Shown piece after piece: positions 49,025-57,215 of a stretch of 58,297 nt of DNA. Made by a program: the position numbers and the translations under genes. This DNA is from Nocardiopsis alkaliphila YIM 80379 (GTDB lineage Bacteria; Actinomycetota; Actinomycetes; Streptosporangiales; Streptosporangiaceae). The stretch is from contig NZ_ANBD01000105.1 in the NCBI RefSeq assembly GCF_000341005.1, positions 1-58,297 on the forward strand, read 5' to 3'. The notes under the pieces are model-generated. The model ran no database searches. It was not told the origin of the DNA and saw nothing but the letters and a program-made list of their open reading frames with translations. Position 1 is the first letter of the stretch, and every line of letters begins with the position of its first letter.

Positions 49025-49306
49025 ATGAACAAGCGTGACCTGATCGACGCGATCTCCGACCGTCTCGGAGACAAGAAGACCGCGACCGAAGCGGTCAACG
49101 CTGTGCTTGAGACCATTCAGGCCACCGTGGCGTCGGGCGACAAGGTCGCCATCACGGGCTTCGGCGTTTTCGAGAAGTCCGAGCGCGCGGCTCGCACCGC
49201 CCGCAACCCCGCGACGGGTGCCACCATCAACGTCCCCGCGAGCTTCGTTCCGAAGTTCCGGGCCGGCGCTGACTTCAAGGCCTTGGTCAACGGCGACAAG
49301 AAGTAG
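49025..49306 (+). CDS. hup: HU family DNA-binding protein
   Basis: A 93-aa histone-like protein with NKRDLIDAISDRLGDKK and the DNA-binding arm signature GFGVFEKSERAARTARNPATGATI. It lacks the long Lys/Ala tail of mycobacterial HupB and corresponds to the short HupA-type. ATG 49025 follows GGAGGAACC; an upstream in-frame start is less likely. The position after leuD is conserved with M. tuberculosis. Confidence 0.95.
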   Translation: MNKRDLIDAISDRLGDKKTATEAVNAVLETIQATVASGDKVAITGFGVFEKSERAARTARNPATGATINVPASFVPKFRAGADFKALVNGDKK

Positions 49307-49333
49307 TCCGTTCGTCACCGACGAGCAGACGTG

Positions 49334-49367
49334 TCCGCCCGGGGTCCCACGTGGGGTCCCGGGCGGA
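49334..49367. terminator. Bidirectional terminator hup/cofC
   Basis: TCCGCCCGGG / CCCGGGCGGA flank an inner CCCAC/GTGGG, giving a 34-nt near-perfect palindrome between convergent genes. A second 9-bp hairpin at 49401-49424 overlaps the end of cofC. Confidence 0.75.
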
Positions 49368-49410
49368 GCGCTGTCCGGTGCCTCGAAGCCTTCAGAAGGC
49401 CACAGGCGCC

Positions 49411-50058
49411 TCAGAGCGCCTGTGTTGACTCATAGGGTGACAAGCGTCCCAGCAGGGCCTGTGTGCGTGGTCCCAGCCCTAGGGCGGCGGCAGCGGTCAG
49501 ATCCTCCGGGGTGTCCACGTCTCGGCGCACCGATTCCACCCCCGCGAGCGACAGTTCGCGGGCCCCACCCGCCAGGTGCCGGGCACGTGAAGTGCCTTCG
49601 AAGGCCGGTTCGAAGGGTCTGCCGGGCGCCGCCGCCAACAGGGTGGTCCCCACCCCGGGCGAATCCGCGAGGAAGGACCGATCGTGCGCGGAGGCCGCCG
49701 TCAACACCCGCTCCAACTCCACCGGGCGCAGCGCGGGCAGGTCCGCCGACAACGCGCATACCCCCGAGTCCGGCCACAGGGATCGAGCGGTGCGCGCCCC
49801 GTGCTCCAAGGCCGGGTTCAGCCCACCGCCGGGTTCTCCGGGCACCACCACCGCGCCGAGCCTCGCCAATTCGGCACCCGCACGCGGATCCTCGGTCACC
49901 ACGAACACCGAACCGGTGGCCGCACAGGCGCGGGCGGCGGCCACCGTGTCGCAGGCGATCGCGAGCGCGAACTCCTCGCGCAGTTCCCCGGCGGCCCGGG
50001 CCAGTCGACTCTTGGCCAGACCGAGGTGCTTGACTGGGACGATCAGGGACCAGCGCAC
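49411..50058 (-). CDS. cofC: 2-phospho-L-lactate (or PEP) guanylyltransferase CofC/FbiD
   Basis: This enzyme builds the GDP-activated precursor of coenzyme F420 in actinobacteria. Motifs: WSLIVPVKHLGLAKSRLA (nucleotide-binding), SADLPALRP and DSPGVGTTLL. Start choice is open: the family usually begins at the RW-x-LIVPVK strand, so GTG 50058 (215 aa) is given; GTG 50100 and a start at 50175 are in frame. A homologue (Rv2983) lies in the same neighbourhood in M. tuberculosis. Confidence 0.85.
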   Translation of the reverse strand: MRWSLIVPVKHLGLAKSRLARAAGELREEFALAIACDTVAAARACAATGSVFVVTEDPRAGAELARLGAVVVPGEPGGGLNPALEHGARTARSLWPDSGVCALSADLPALRPVELERVLTAASAHDRSFLADSPGVGTTLLAAAPGRPFEPAFEGTSRARHLAGGARELSLAGVESVRRDVDTPEDLTAAAALGLGPRTQALLGRLSPYESTQAL

Positions 50059-50228
50059 CTCGGGCCCAAGAGCCCCGCCCCGCCTTCCAAAGCCGGTCAC
50101 GCTTCCCCCGGGACATGTTGATACGGCTACGACAATGATGAGGGTAGGTGTTGGGGAATGGCGCGGCGCGGACACCCTAGACTGAATCGGTTGTGCTTCC
50201 GAGGCCTTGAGCGGGCGGGGAGCGAGAA

Positions 50229-51005
50229 GTGAGGAGTCCCGTGGCCAAGCAAAGAGAATCGCGATGGGTCAAGTGGGTCGTGTCCCGGATCGTGCGCTTC
50301 GCCCTCTGGCTGGTGACCAAGCCGGAGTGGAAGGGGACCGAGAACGTCCCCGCCCAAGGCGGAGTGATCATCGCGACCAACCATCTTTCCGTGACCGACC
50401 CGCTGACGGTCGCCCACTTCCTCTACATCGGTACCCGCCGCTGGCCCACCTTCACCATGAAGGACGCGGTCATGAAGATCCCCGTGGTCCGATCGGTGGC
50501 CAAGAGCACGGGACAGATCCCGATCAAACGCAACAGCGCCGACGCGGTCAAGGCACTGGGCGAGGCCGAGAAGGCGCTCGTCGAGGACGGTTCGTCGGTG
50601 ATCATCTACCCTGAGGGCACCTGCACCCGGGACCCGGAACTGTGGCCGATGACGGCCAAGAACGGTGTGGCACGTCTGGCGTTGACCACCGGTGTCCCGG
50701 TGATCCCCGTGGCGCACTGGGGTGAACAACACCTGCTTCCCTACGGCGAGAAGAAGCCCCACTTGCTGCCCCCGCGCAAGCGCGTCCAGTTCAGGGCCGG
50801 CCCCGCCGTGGACCTGTCCGAGTTCCGGGACCAGCCGATCACCACCACCGTGCTGGACGGCGCCACCCGGGCGATCATGGCCGACATCACCGCCCTTCAG
50901 GCCGAGATCCGAGGTGAGGAAGCGCCCACGGAGCCCTTCGACTTCAGGAAGGCTCGCAAGAAGCGGGCCGACAGTGACAACGGGAAGAACAACGCGGGGG
51001 CATGA
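50229..51005 (+). CDS. plsC: 1-acyl-glycerol-3-phosphate acyltransferase (PlsC family)
   Basis: A 258-aa membrane-associated acyltransferase of phospholipid synthesis. It has the NHLSVTD (HX4D type) catalytic motif, GQIPIKRNSAD, YPEGTCTRD and an N-terminal amphipathic/hydrophobic segment. The Lys/Arg-rich C-terminus is likely cytoplasmic. GTG 50229 follows GGGGAG. The stop overlaps the gpsA ATG (ATGA), so the two steps of glycerolipid synthesis are translationally coupled. Confidence 0.9.
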   Translation: MRSPVAKQRESRWVKWVVSRIVRFALWLVTKPEWKGTENVPAQGGVIIATNHLSVTDPLTVAHFLYIGTRRWPTFTMKDAVMKIPVVRSVAKSTGQIPIKRNSADAVKALGEAEKALVEDGSSVIIYPEGTCTRDPELWPMTAKNGVARLALTTGVPVIPVAHWGEQHLLPYGEKKPHLLPPRKRVQFRAGPAVDLSEFRDQPITTTVLDGATRAIMADITALQAEIRGEEAPTEPFDFRKARKKRADSDNGKNNAGA

Positions 51006-52066
51006 GCGAGCACATGAGCGCTGACAAGGTGAAGGTCGCGGTCCTGGGCAGTGGTTCCTGGGGGACCACGTTCGCCAACGTCGTCGCCGACGCCGCGGAC
51101 CTGGCCGGTAGGTCGGGGGAGGGCCCCACCGTCGAGGTGGTCCTGTGGGGGCGCCGGGCCTCGGTCGTGGACGCGATCAACGACAGCGCACAAAACCCCG
51201 AATACTTTCCGGGCGTCCTGCTCAACGCCGGACTGCGCGCCACCACCGACCCGGCCGAGGCACTCGTCGAGGCCCGGGTCGTGGTGCTGGCCGTCCCCTC
51301 TCAGTCGTTGCGCGCCAACCTCGCCGTCTGGAAGGAGCACATCCCCTCCGACGCGGTGGTGGTCAGCCTCATGAAGGGGGTCGAGCTCGGCACCCTGATG
51401 CGGATGAGCCAGGTGATCGCCGAGGCCCTGGAGTTCCCCGAGGAGCGGATCGCGGTGGTCTCCGGCCCCAACCTGGCCGGGGAGATCGCCGAACGCCAGC
51501 CGGCCACCGCAGTGGTGGCCTGCCCACACGAGGAGACCGCCGTCTTCCTCCAAGGGCTCTTCAAGTCGGCGTACTTTCGCCCCTACACCAGTACCGACCT
51601 GGTCGGCGTGGAGATCGGCGGCGCCATGAAGAACGTCATCGGTCTGGCCGTGGGCGTGGCCGAGGGCATGGGGTTCGGGGACAACACCAAGGCATCGCTC
51701 ATCACCCGCGGCCTGGCCGAGACCACGCGTTTGGCGGTGACGCTCGGCGCCGACGAGCACACCCTGTCCGGCCTGGCCGGAATGGGGGACCTGGTCGCGA
51801 CATGCTCCTCCCCGCTGTCGCGGAACCGGACCTTCGGTGAGAAACTTGGCGCGGGCAAGACCCTCGAACAGGTCATCGCGGAGACCAGTCAGACGGCCGA
51901 AGGGGTCAAGTCCTCCGAGTCGATCCTCGAACTCGGATGGGCCCACGGGGTCGACATGCCGATCACCGAGTCCGTCGTCAAGATGATGCACCACGATCTG
52001 AGTCCGGCACAGGCGCTCGCGCAGTTCATGTCGCGCAGCACCAAGCCGGAGCGGTACGGAGTCTGA
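51002..52066 (+). CDS. gpsA: Glycerol-3-phosphate dehydrogenase [NAD(P)+]
   Basis: GpsA reduces dihydroxyacetone phosphate to glycerol-3-phosphate for phospholipids. Motifs: VAVLGSGSWGTTFANVVA (NAD-binding), SGPNLAGEIA, GAMKNVIGLAVGVAEGMGFGDNTKA and GLAGMGDLVATC. The 354-aa length is slightly long due to an insert near residues 33-43. A second in-frame ATG lies at 51014. Confidence 0.96.
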   Translation: MSEHMSADKVKVAVLGSGSWGTTFANVVADAADLAGRSGEGPTVEVVLWGRRASVVDAINDSAQNPEYFPGVLLNAGLRATTDPAEALVEARVVVLAVPSQSLRANLAVWKEHIPSDAVVVSLMKGVELGTLMRMSQVIAEALEFPEERIAVVSGPNLAGEIAERQPATAVVACPHEETAVFLQGLFKSAYFRPYTSTDLVGVEIGGAMKNVIGLAVGVAEGMGFGDNTKASLITRGLAETTRLAVTLGADEHTLSGLAGMGDLVATCSSPLSRNRTFGEKLGAGKTLEQVIAETSQTAEGVKSSESILELGWAHGVDMPITESVVKMMHHDLSPAQALAQFMSRSTKPERYGV

Positions 52067-52077
52067 GAGCGAGCACG

Positions 52078-53295
52078 ATGTCACACACAGCCGAGTCCGG
52101 ACAGAAGGGTGAACACACCAGGGCGGTCTCCCTTCCCCGGTCGTTCGTACCCGCCGGACGCCCGATGCGGATGCCCGTCCACCGTGCCACCACGTACGAG
52201 TTCGACAGCTCCCAGGAGTTCGCGGACGTCCTGAACGGCGTCCGAGACGGCTACTCCTACGCGCGTATCGAAAGCCCCACCGCGGACGCCTTCGCGGAGG
52301 CGGTCGCGGCGTTGGAGGGTGTGGGATCGCCGGGCCCGGTGCGTGGGCAGTCCTTCGCCTCCGGCATGGCCGCGATCAGCACCGTCCTGTTGGCCCTGAC
52401 CGAGGCCGGGGCGCACGTGGTGGCGGCCCGTTCCATCTACGGCAACACCTACTCACTGCTGAACGGGCTGCTCCGTAGGTTCGGGGTACGCACGGACTTC
52501 GTGGACATCACCGACCTGGACGCCGTACGCGCCGCCGTGACCCCCCACACACGCGTGGTGTTCACCGAGACGCTGTCCAACCCCACCATGACCGTCTCCG
52601 ACCTGCCGGGCCTGGCACGGATCTCCCAGGAGGTCGGCGCCGCCCTGGTGGTGGACTCCACGTTCGCCTCTCCCGCGGTGTGCCGGCCCTTGGAGTTCGG
52701 CGCGGACGTCGTGGTGCACTCGGCCACCAAGTATCTGGGCGGCCACAGCGACGCCACGGGCGGTGTGGCGGTGGCCTCACCCGCCCTGATGGAACGCATC
52801 CGTTCGGCGCGGGTGGACCTGGGGCCGTGTCTGGCTCCGGACGAGGCGTACCTGCTCCACCGTGGCCTGGAGACCTTGCCCCTGCGGGTTCAGCGTCAAT
52901 GCGAGACCGCCGCGACCCTGGCGGCCGCCTTGGAGGGGCACCCGGCCGTGGAACGGATCGACCATCCCTCGCTCGCCTCGCACCCCGAACACGTCCTGGC
53001 CGGCAAGTTGTTCGACACCGGTCGTTACGGTGCCGTGGTCACGGTGCACCCCAAGGGCGGCCGGGAGGAGGGCATGGCCTTCGTCGACCGCCTGAGGGTG
53101 GCCGTCATCGCCGCGTCCCTGGGCGGTACACACACCCTGGTGGGACACGTGTCCTCCACCTCGCACCGGAACATGACCGAGGCCGAGTTGGCGGACGCGG
53201 GCGTCTCCCCGGGCGCGGTACGGTTCTCCATCGGTCTGGAGGATCCCCAGGACCTCGTCGATGACGTCTTGGTGGCGCTCGACGGGGAAAACTGA
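52078..53295 (+). CDS. Cys/Met-metabolism PLP enzyme (cystathionine gamma-lyase/synthase-like)
   Basis: A 405-aa fold-type I PLP enzyme. The PLP lysine is in HSATKYLGGHSDATGG; the family signature and RVQRQCETAATLAAALEGHP are present. YSYARIESPT and FASGMAAIS belong to the substrate region. Specificity among cystathionine gamma-synthase, gamma-lyase and methionine gamma-lyase cannot be set. ATG 52078 lies 11 bp after gpsA, so co-transcription is likely, although no functional link with lipid genes is evident. Confidence 0.88.
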   Translation: MSHTAESGQKGEHTRAVSLPRSFVPAGRPMRMPVHRATTYEFDSSQEFADVLNGVRDGYSYARIESPTADAFAEAVAALEGVGSPGPVRGQSFASGMAAISTVLLALTEAGAHVVAARSIYGNTYSLLNGLLRRFGVRTDFVDITDLDAVRAAVTPHTRVVFTETLSNPTMTVSDLPGLARISQEVGAALVVDSTFASPAVCRPLEFGADVVVHSATKYLGGHSDATGGVAVASPALMERIRSARVDLGPCLAPDEAYLLHRGLETLPLRVQRQCETAATLAAALEGHPAVERIDHPSLASHPEHVLAGKLFDTGRYGAVVTVHPKGGREEGMAFVDRLRVAVIAASLGGTHTLVGHVSSTSHRNMTEAELADAGVSPGAVRFSIGLEDPQDLVDDVLVALDGEN

Positions 53296-53350
53296 AGGGG
53301 ACGATTCACCCCGTTCCGGTTCCATCGGTAGGCAGATAAGGTCAGGCAGC

Positions 53351-54472
53351 ATGTCCCAGCAGCGCAAGATTCGGGTCGCCGTCGTCTTCGGCGGGCGCAG
53401 TTCCGAGCACGAGATCTCCTGCGTCACCGCGGGCAGCGTCCTGTCCGTCATCGACCCGGACCGCTACGAGGTCGTGCCGGTGGGGATCACTCCCACCGGT
53501 AACTGGGTCCTGGCCTCGGGAGACCCCGAGAGTCTGCGCATCGACACGGAGACCAAAGCGTTGCCGAGCGTCTCCGAGGATGGTCTCGACCTGGCGCTGC
53601 CGTTCGACGTCGCCGGCCAGCTCATGACCGTGTCACCGGAGGAAGGGCCACGGCGTCTGGCCGAGGTGGACGTGGTGCTGCCGTTGCTGCACGGTCCCTT
53701 CGGCGAGGACGGCACCATCCAAGGGCTCTTCGAGATGATGGGCGTGCGCTACGCGGGCGCCGGGGTGTTCTCCAGCGCCGCGGCCATGGACAAGGTGTTC
53801 ATGAAGGCGATGCTGGTGGGCAACGGCATCCCCACCAGTGACTTCGTCGCCATCACCGATCGCACCTGGAAGAACGAGCGAAAGCGGATCCTGGACGACG
53901 TCGCCGAGTTGGGCGCGACGGTCTTCGTCAAGCCGGCCCGCGCCGGCAGCAGCGTGGGTATCTCCAAGGTGAAGGACTCCTCCGACACCGACGCGGTGAT
54001 CGCCGCCGTGGAGGCCGCCCGTGAGCACGACCCCAAGGTCCTGGTGGAGGCCCAGGTCCTCGGTCGAGAGATCGAGTGCGGCGTGCTGGAGTCCGAGGAC
54101 GGTGGCGTGCCGGACGTCTCCCACCCGGCTGAGGTGCACGTGGCCGAGGGCTTCGACTTCTACGACTTCGAGGCCAAGTACCTGTCCACGTCCAGCTTGA
54201 CCATCCCCGCGCGGATCCCGGAGGAGGTCACCGCCCGCCTGCGGCAGATGGCCGCCGACGTGTTCGAGGCCATGGGGTGTGAGGGGCTGGCCCGAGTGGA
54301 CTTCTTCTACACCGAGGACGGACGGGTCCTGGTCAACGAACTGAACACCATGCCCGGCTTCACCCCGGCCTCGGCGTTCCCGCAGATGTGGGAGGCCACC
54401 GGAGTGGACTACGCGGCACTGGTGGAGCGGATGATCACCACGGCCCTGCGCCGAAATCCCGGCCTGCGCTGA
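53351..54472 (+). CDS. ddl: D-alanine--D-alanine ligase
   Basis: A 373-aa ATP-grasp enzyme making D-Ala-D-Ala for peptidoglycan. Motifs: VAVVFGGRSSEHEISC, HGPFGEDGTIQG, KPARAGSSVGISKV, and the metal-binding RVDFFYTEDGRVLVNELNTMPGFTP. YEVVPVGITPTGNW is typical. A TAAGGT hexamer eight nt before the ATG suggests its own promoter and a near-leaderless message. M. tuberculosis also has gpsA next to ddl. Confidence 0.97.
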   Translation: MSQQRKIRVAVVFGGRSSEHEISCVTAGSVLSVIDPDRYEVVPVGITPTGNWVLASGDPESLRIDTETKALPSVSEDGLDLALPFDVAGQLMTVSPEEGPRRLAEVDVVLPLLHGPFGEDGTIQGLFEMMGVRYAGAGVFSSAAAMDKVFMKAMLVGNGIPTSDFVAITDRTWKNERKRILDDVAELGATVFVKPARAGSSVGISKVKDSSDTDAVIAAVEAAREHDPKVLVEAQVLGREIECGVLESEDGGVPDVSHPAEVHVAEGFDFYDFEAKYLSTSSLTIPARIPEEVTARLRQMAADVFEAMGCEGLARVDFFYTEDGRVLVNELNTMPGFTPASAFPQMWEATGVDYAALVERMITTALRRNPGLR

Positions 54473-54670
54473 CGGTACCTGCTCGATTCCCTGGGGACCC
54501 CTCCGGAGAAGACCTGCTCTGGAGTGGTGCTTTGGCCGCGCTCGGAAACGTTCCGGATGCCACGGGAAGGCGCACACGCGGTGCGCCGTTCGAGGCGACT
54601 CCGTTCACCTGCCCGAACCCTTCGGCATCGAGGCGTCCGCTGCCGCTCTGACGACTCCGAGGTCTCGCCG

Positions 54671-54700
54671 GGGGCGGGCGACCACCTGGTCACCCGCCCC
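54671..54700. terminator. Terminator between ddl and EI24 gene
   Basis: GGGGCGGG / CCCGCCCC with inner ACC/GGT and an ACCT loop, 14 bp beyond the minus-strand stop at 54714. Another 7-bp hairpin (54569-54587) lies nearer ddl. The rest of 54473-54713 has no gene I can support. Confidence 0.65.
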
Positions 54701-54713
54701 TTCGTATCGCCTT

Positions 54714-55475
54714 TCAGGTTTCGGCCCCTTCGGGCAGCAGCTCGCGGGCGAGGATCGTTCCTCCCGCGGTCGCGGCCGGGAACACCGCCACGGCCACGAA
54801 CGGGATGGCCAGCAGGAAATAGGTGGGAATCGCGAAGCCCAGGACCCGCCAGCGGTGCCGGCCCATGTGGCGCCGTCGGTCCCGGATCCGGAACATGCCA
54901 CGCCGGTCGAAAGAGCTCGCGGTGAGTTCGATGCCCAGCAACCAGCCGCCCATCACGGCGGTCAACACCGGACCCAAAAGCCAGCCCAACAACGGGATCA
55001 AGCCGAGCAGGAACGCGCCCACGGTCACCACGAGGGAAACCAGCACCATGCCCACGGACTGGCGGAGGGCACGAACGATCGAGGCCATCAGTGACTCCTC
55101 GGCGGCCTCGGGAACCTCCCCCAGTTCCTCTTCGACCATTTCGGCGATCCTGTCGTAGATCGGCGCCCCCAGGGTCAGGGTCACCGTGGTGAAGGCCACG
55201 ACCATCACCAGGATCGACCCCACCAGCAGGCCCAGGGCCAGGGCGCCGCGCACCAACCCCCGCCAGGTGGTGTCCCAATCGGCGGCGAACGGTGTCGCCC
55301 AGGCCACCAGGTCCTCCAGGTTGAGGAACAGGGTGATCAGTGCCGCCAGGAAGAGCAGCGAAGTGATCAGCGCCGGAAGGGCGCCCAGGAAGAACAGACG
55401 GGGTTTGCGCAGGACGATGCCCAGACCGCGCAGGAGCGTGCCGAAACCGGCGAGGGCCTCACGTACGGGATTCAC
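54714..55475 (-). CDS. EI24/CysZ-like membrane protein
   Basis: A 253-aa protein with four to six long hydrophobic segments (near 25-52, 73-103, 140-180, 215-245). The motif LTLGAPIYDRIAEMVEEELG and the order of helices match the EI24 domain family, which includes the sulfate permease CysZ and eukaryotic EI24. The actinobacterial members are of unproven function. The start is GTG. It lies nine bp after the cydC stop on the same strand, so it is probably in the cydDC operon. Confidence 0.85.
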   Translation of the reverse strand: MNPVREALAGFGTLLRGLGIVLRKPRLFFLGALPALITSLLFLAALITLFLNLEDLVAWATPFAADWDTTWRGLVRGALALGLLVGSILVMVVAFTTVTLTLGAPIYDRIAEMVEEELGEVPEAAEESLMASIVRALRQSVGMVLVSLVVTVGAFLLGLIPLLGWLLGPVLTAVMGGWLLGIELTASSFDRRGMFRIRDRRRHMGRHRWRVLGFAIPTYFLLAIPFVAVAVFPAATAGGTILARELLPEGAET

Positions 55476-55484
55476 AGCCGAACC

Positions 55485-57215
55485 CTAGCGCTGGTACACG
55501 TCCCCGTACCATCCATCCTCCGCCACCAGTTCGGTGTGGGTGCCCGATTGCAGCACCCGACCGTCACGGACCACGTAGATCCGGTCCACCCGGTCCAAGC
55601 CGGTCAGGTCGTGGGTGATGAGCAGGGTGGAGAATCCCTCGGCCGCGGCGAGCAGGTCCGCCATGACGGCGTCGCGGGTGTCCGGGTCCAGGTGGGCGGT
55701 GGGCTCGTCCAGCACCAGCACCCGGGGCGCGGCCAGCACCGCGCGCGCCAGGGCCAACCGTTGGCGCATCCCACCGCTCAGTCCCAGCCCGTGCGAACCC
55801 ACCTGGGTGTCCAGACCCTTGGGCATCGATTCGACCTCACCGGCCAGCCGCACACGGCGCAGCGCGGCCCACAGTTCGTCGTCCGGCGCCCCCGGCTTGG
55901 CCAGGCGCAGGTTCTCACGCAGGGTGGAACCGAACACGTGCGGGTCCTGTGGCACTCCGGACACCGATCGACGTACCTCATCGGCGGGATAGTCGGTGAT
56001 GTCGATGCCGCCGATCTCCACCCGACCCTCGTCGGGGTCGCGAAAACGCAGCAGAACCGAGGCCAAGGTGCTCTTACCCGCCCCGCTGGGACCGATCACG
56101 GCCACCGTGGCCCCGGCGGGGATCTCCAGGTCCACCCCGTCCAAGGCCCACGGTTCCCGGGGCCCGTAGCGCACCCTCAGGTCACGAACGTGGACGGTGG
56201 CCTCCGAGTCCGGATCGATCCGCAGGCCCTCCTGGGAAGGGGGCGCGACCGAGGGAGGGGTGTCCAAGACCCCGAACAGGCGAGCTCCGCTCGCCCGGAT
56301 CGATCCCAGCCGGGAGGCGACGGCGGGCAACGGCGCGACGATCTCGAAGGCGGCGAGGGTGGTCAACACCAACACCGCCAGGGCGGTGGGCCCGATCGTG
56401 CCATCCTCCACGGCGAGCACCCCCAGGAACAGCGCGCCCCACACGGTCAGTCCGGTGATCAGGGTGTTGGCACCCTCGCTCAGGCCGAGGATGGCCGCGT
56501 CACGCCGGGCCAGACGGGTGAGTTCGGCGTCGGCCTCCTCCACCCGGGCGACCTGGCGGTCCATGGCCCCGTAGGCGACCAGGTCGGGGGCGCCCTGAAG
56601 GGTGTCCACGAGGGCGGTCGAGAGCGTTCCGCGCGCCTTGGCCTCGCGTTGTCCGGGTTTTTTGTTCAGGGCGGCGGCCATCAGGGGCACGGCGAGTCCG
56701 GCGAGCAGCAGCCCGGCGGCCAACGTCAGGCCGCCGGGTGCGTACACCACGGTCAGGACCAGCACGGCGGCGCCACCGGTGACCACCGACACCAGGGGCG
56801 GGGTCAGCCCTCGCACCAGCAGGTCGAGGGTGGCCTCGGTGTCGTTGACCAACCGCGAGACCAGATCGCCGGAGCGGAACCGACCGAAGGGTTCGGTACG
56901 GGCCAGACGTTCGTACACCCGTACCCGAACCCGTGCCAGGACACGGAAGGCCGCGTCGTGGGTGACCAGACGTTCCAGGTAACGGCTCACCCCCTTGCTC
57001 ACGCCCAGGGCACGGGTGGCGACCACGGCCACGCTCAGCGCGGTGATGGAGGGGTGGTTCGCGGCGGTGGCCAGCATCCACGCGGCCACCCCCAGCAGGG
57101 CCACCCCGGATCCGGTGGCGGCGGCACCGAGCAGGACGCCCAAGGCGAAGCGCGCGCTACGCGGCCGTGCCAGGGCGATCATCCGGCTCAGTGGGTCGGT
57201 GGAGATGGCGCTCAT
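55485..57215 (-). CDS. cydC: Thiol reductant ABC exporter subunit CydC
   Basis: A 576-aa fused ABC exporter half. Six membrane helices fill residues about 1-300; the ATPase has Walker A GPSGAGKST, signature LSGGMRQR and Walker B VLVLDEPTAHLD. CydDC exports cysteine/glutathione and is needed for cytochrome bd assembly. The upstream frame is open but antisense to the cydD end; ATG 57215 overlaps the cydD stop by four bases (ATGA). Confidence 0.92.
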   Translation of the reverse strand: MSAISTDPLSRMIALARPRSARFALGVLLGAAATGSGVALLGVAAWMLATAANHPSITALSVAVVATRALGVSKGVSRYLERLVTHDAAFRVLARVRVRVYERLARTEPFGRFRSGDLVSRLVNDTEATLDLLVRGLTPPLVSVVTGGAAVLVLTVVYAPGGLTLAAGLLLAGLAVPLMAAALNKKPGQREAKARGTLSTALVDTLQGAPDLVAYGAMDRQVARVEEADAELTRLARRDAAILGLSEGANTLITGLTVWGALFLGVLAVEDGTIGPTALAVLVLTTLAAFEIVAPLPAVASRLGSIRASGARLFGVLDTPPSVAPPSQEGLRIDPDSEATVHVRDLRVRYGPREPWALDGVDLEIPAGATVAVIGPSGAGKSTLASVLLRFRDPDEGRVEIGGIDITDYPADEVRRSVSGVPQDPHVFGSTLRENLRLAKPGAPDDELWAALRRVRLAGEVESMPKGLDTQVGSHGLGLSGGMRQRLALARAVLAAPRVLVLDEPTAHLDPDTRDAVMADLLAAAEGFSTLLITHDLTGLDRVDRIYVVRDGRVLQSGTHTELVAEDGWYGDVYQR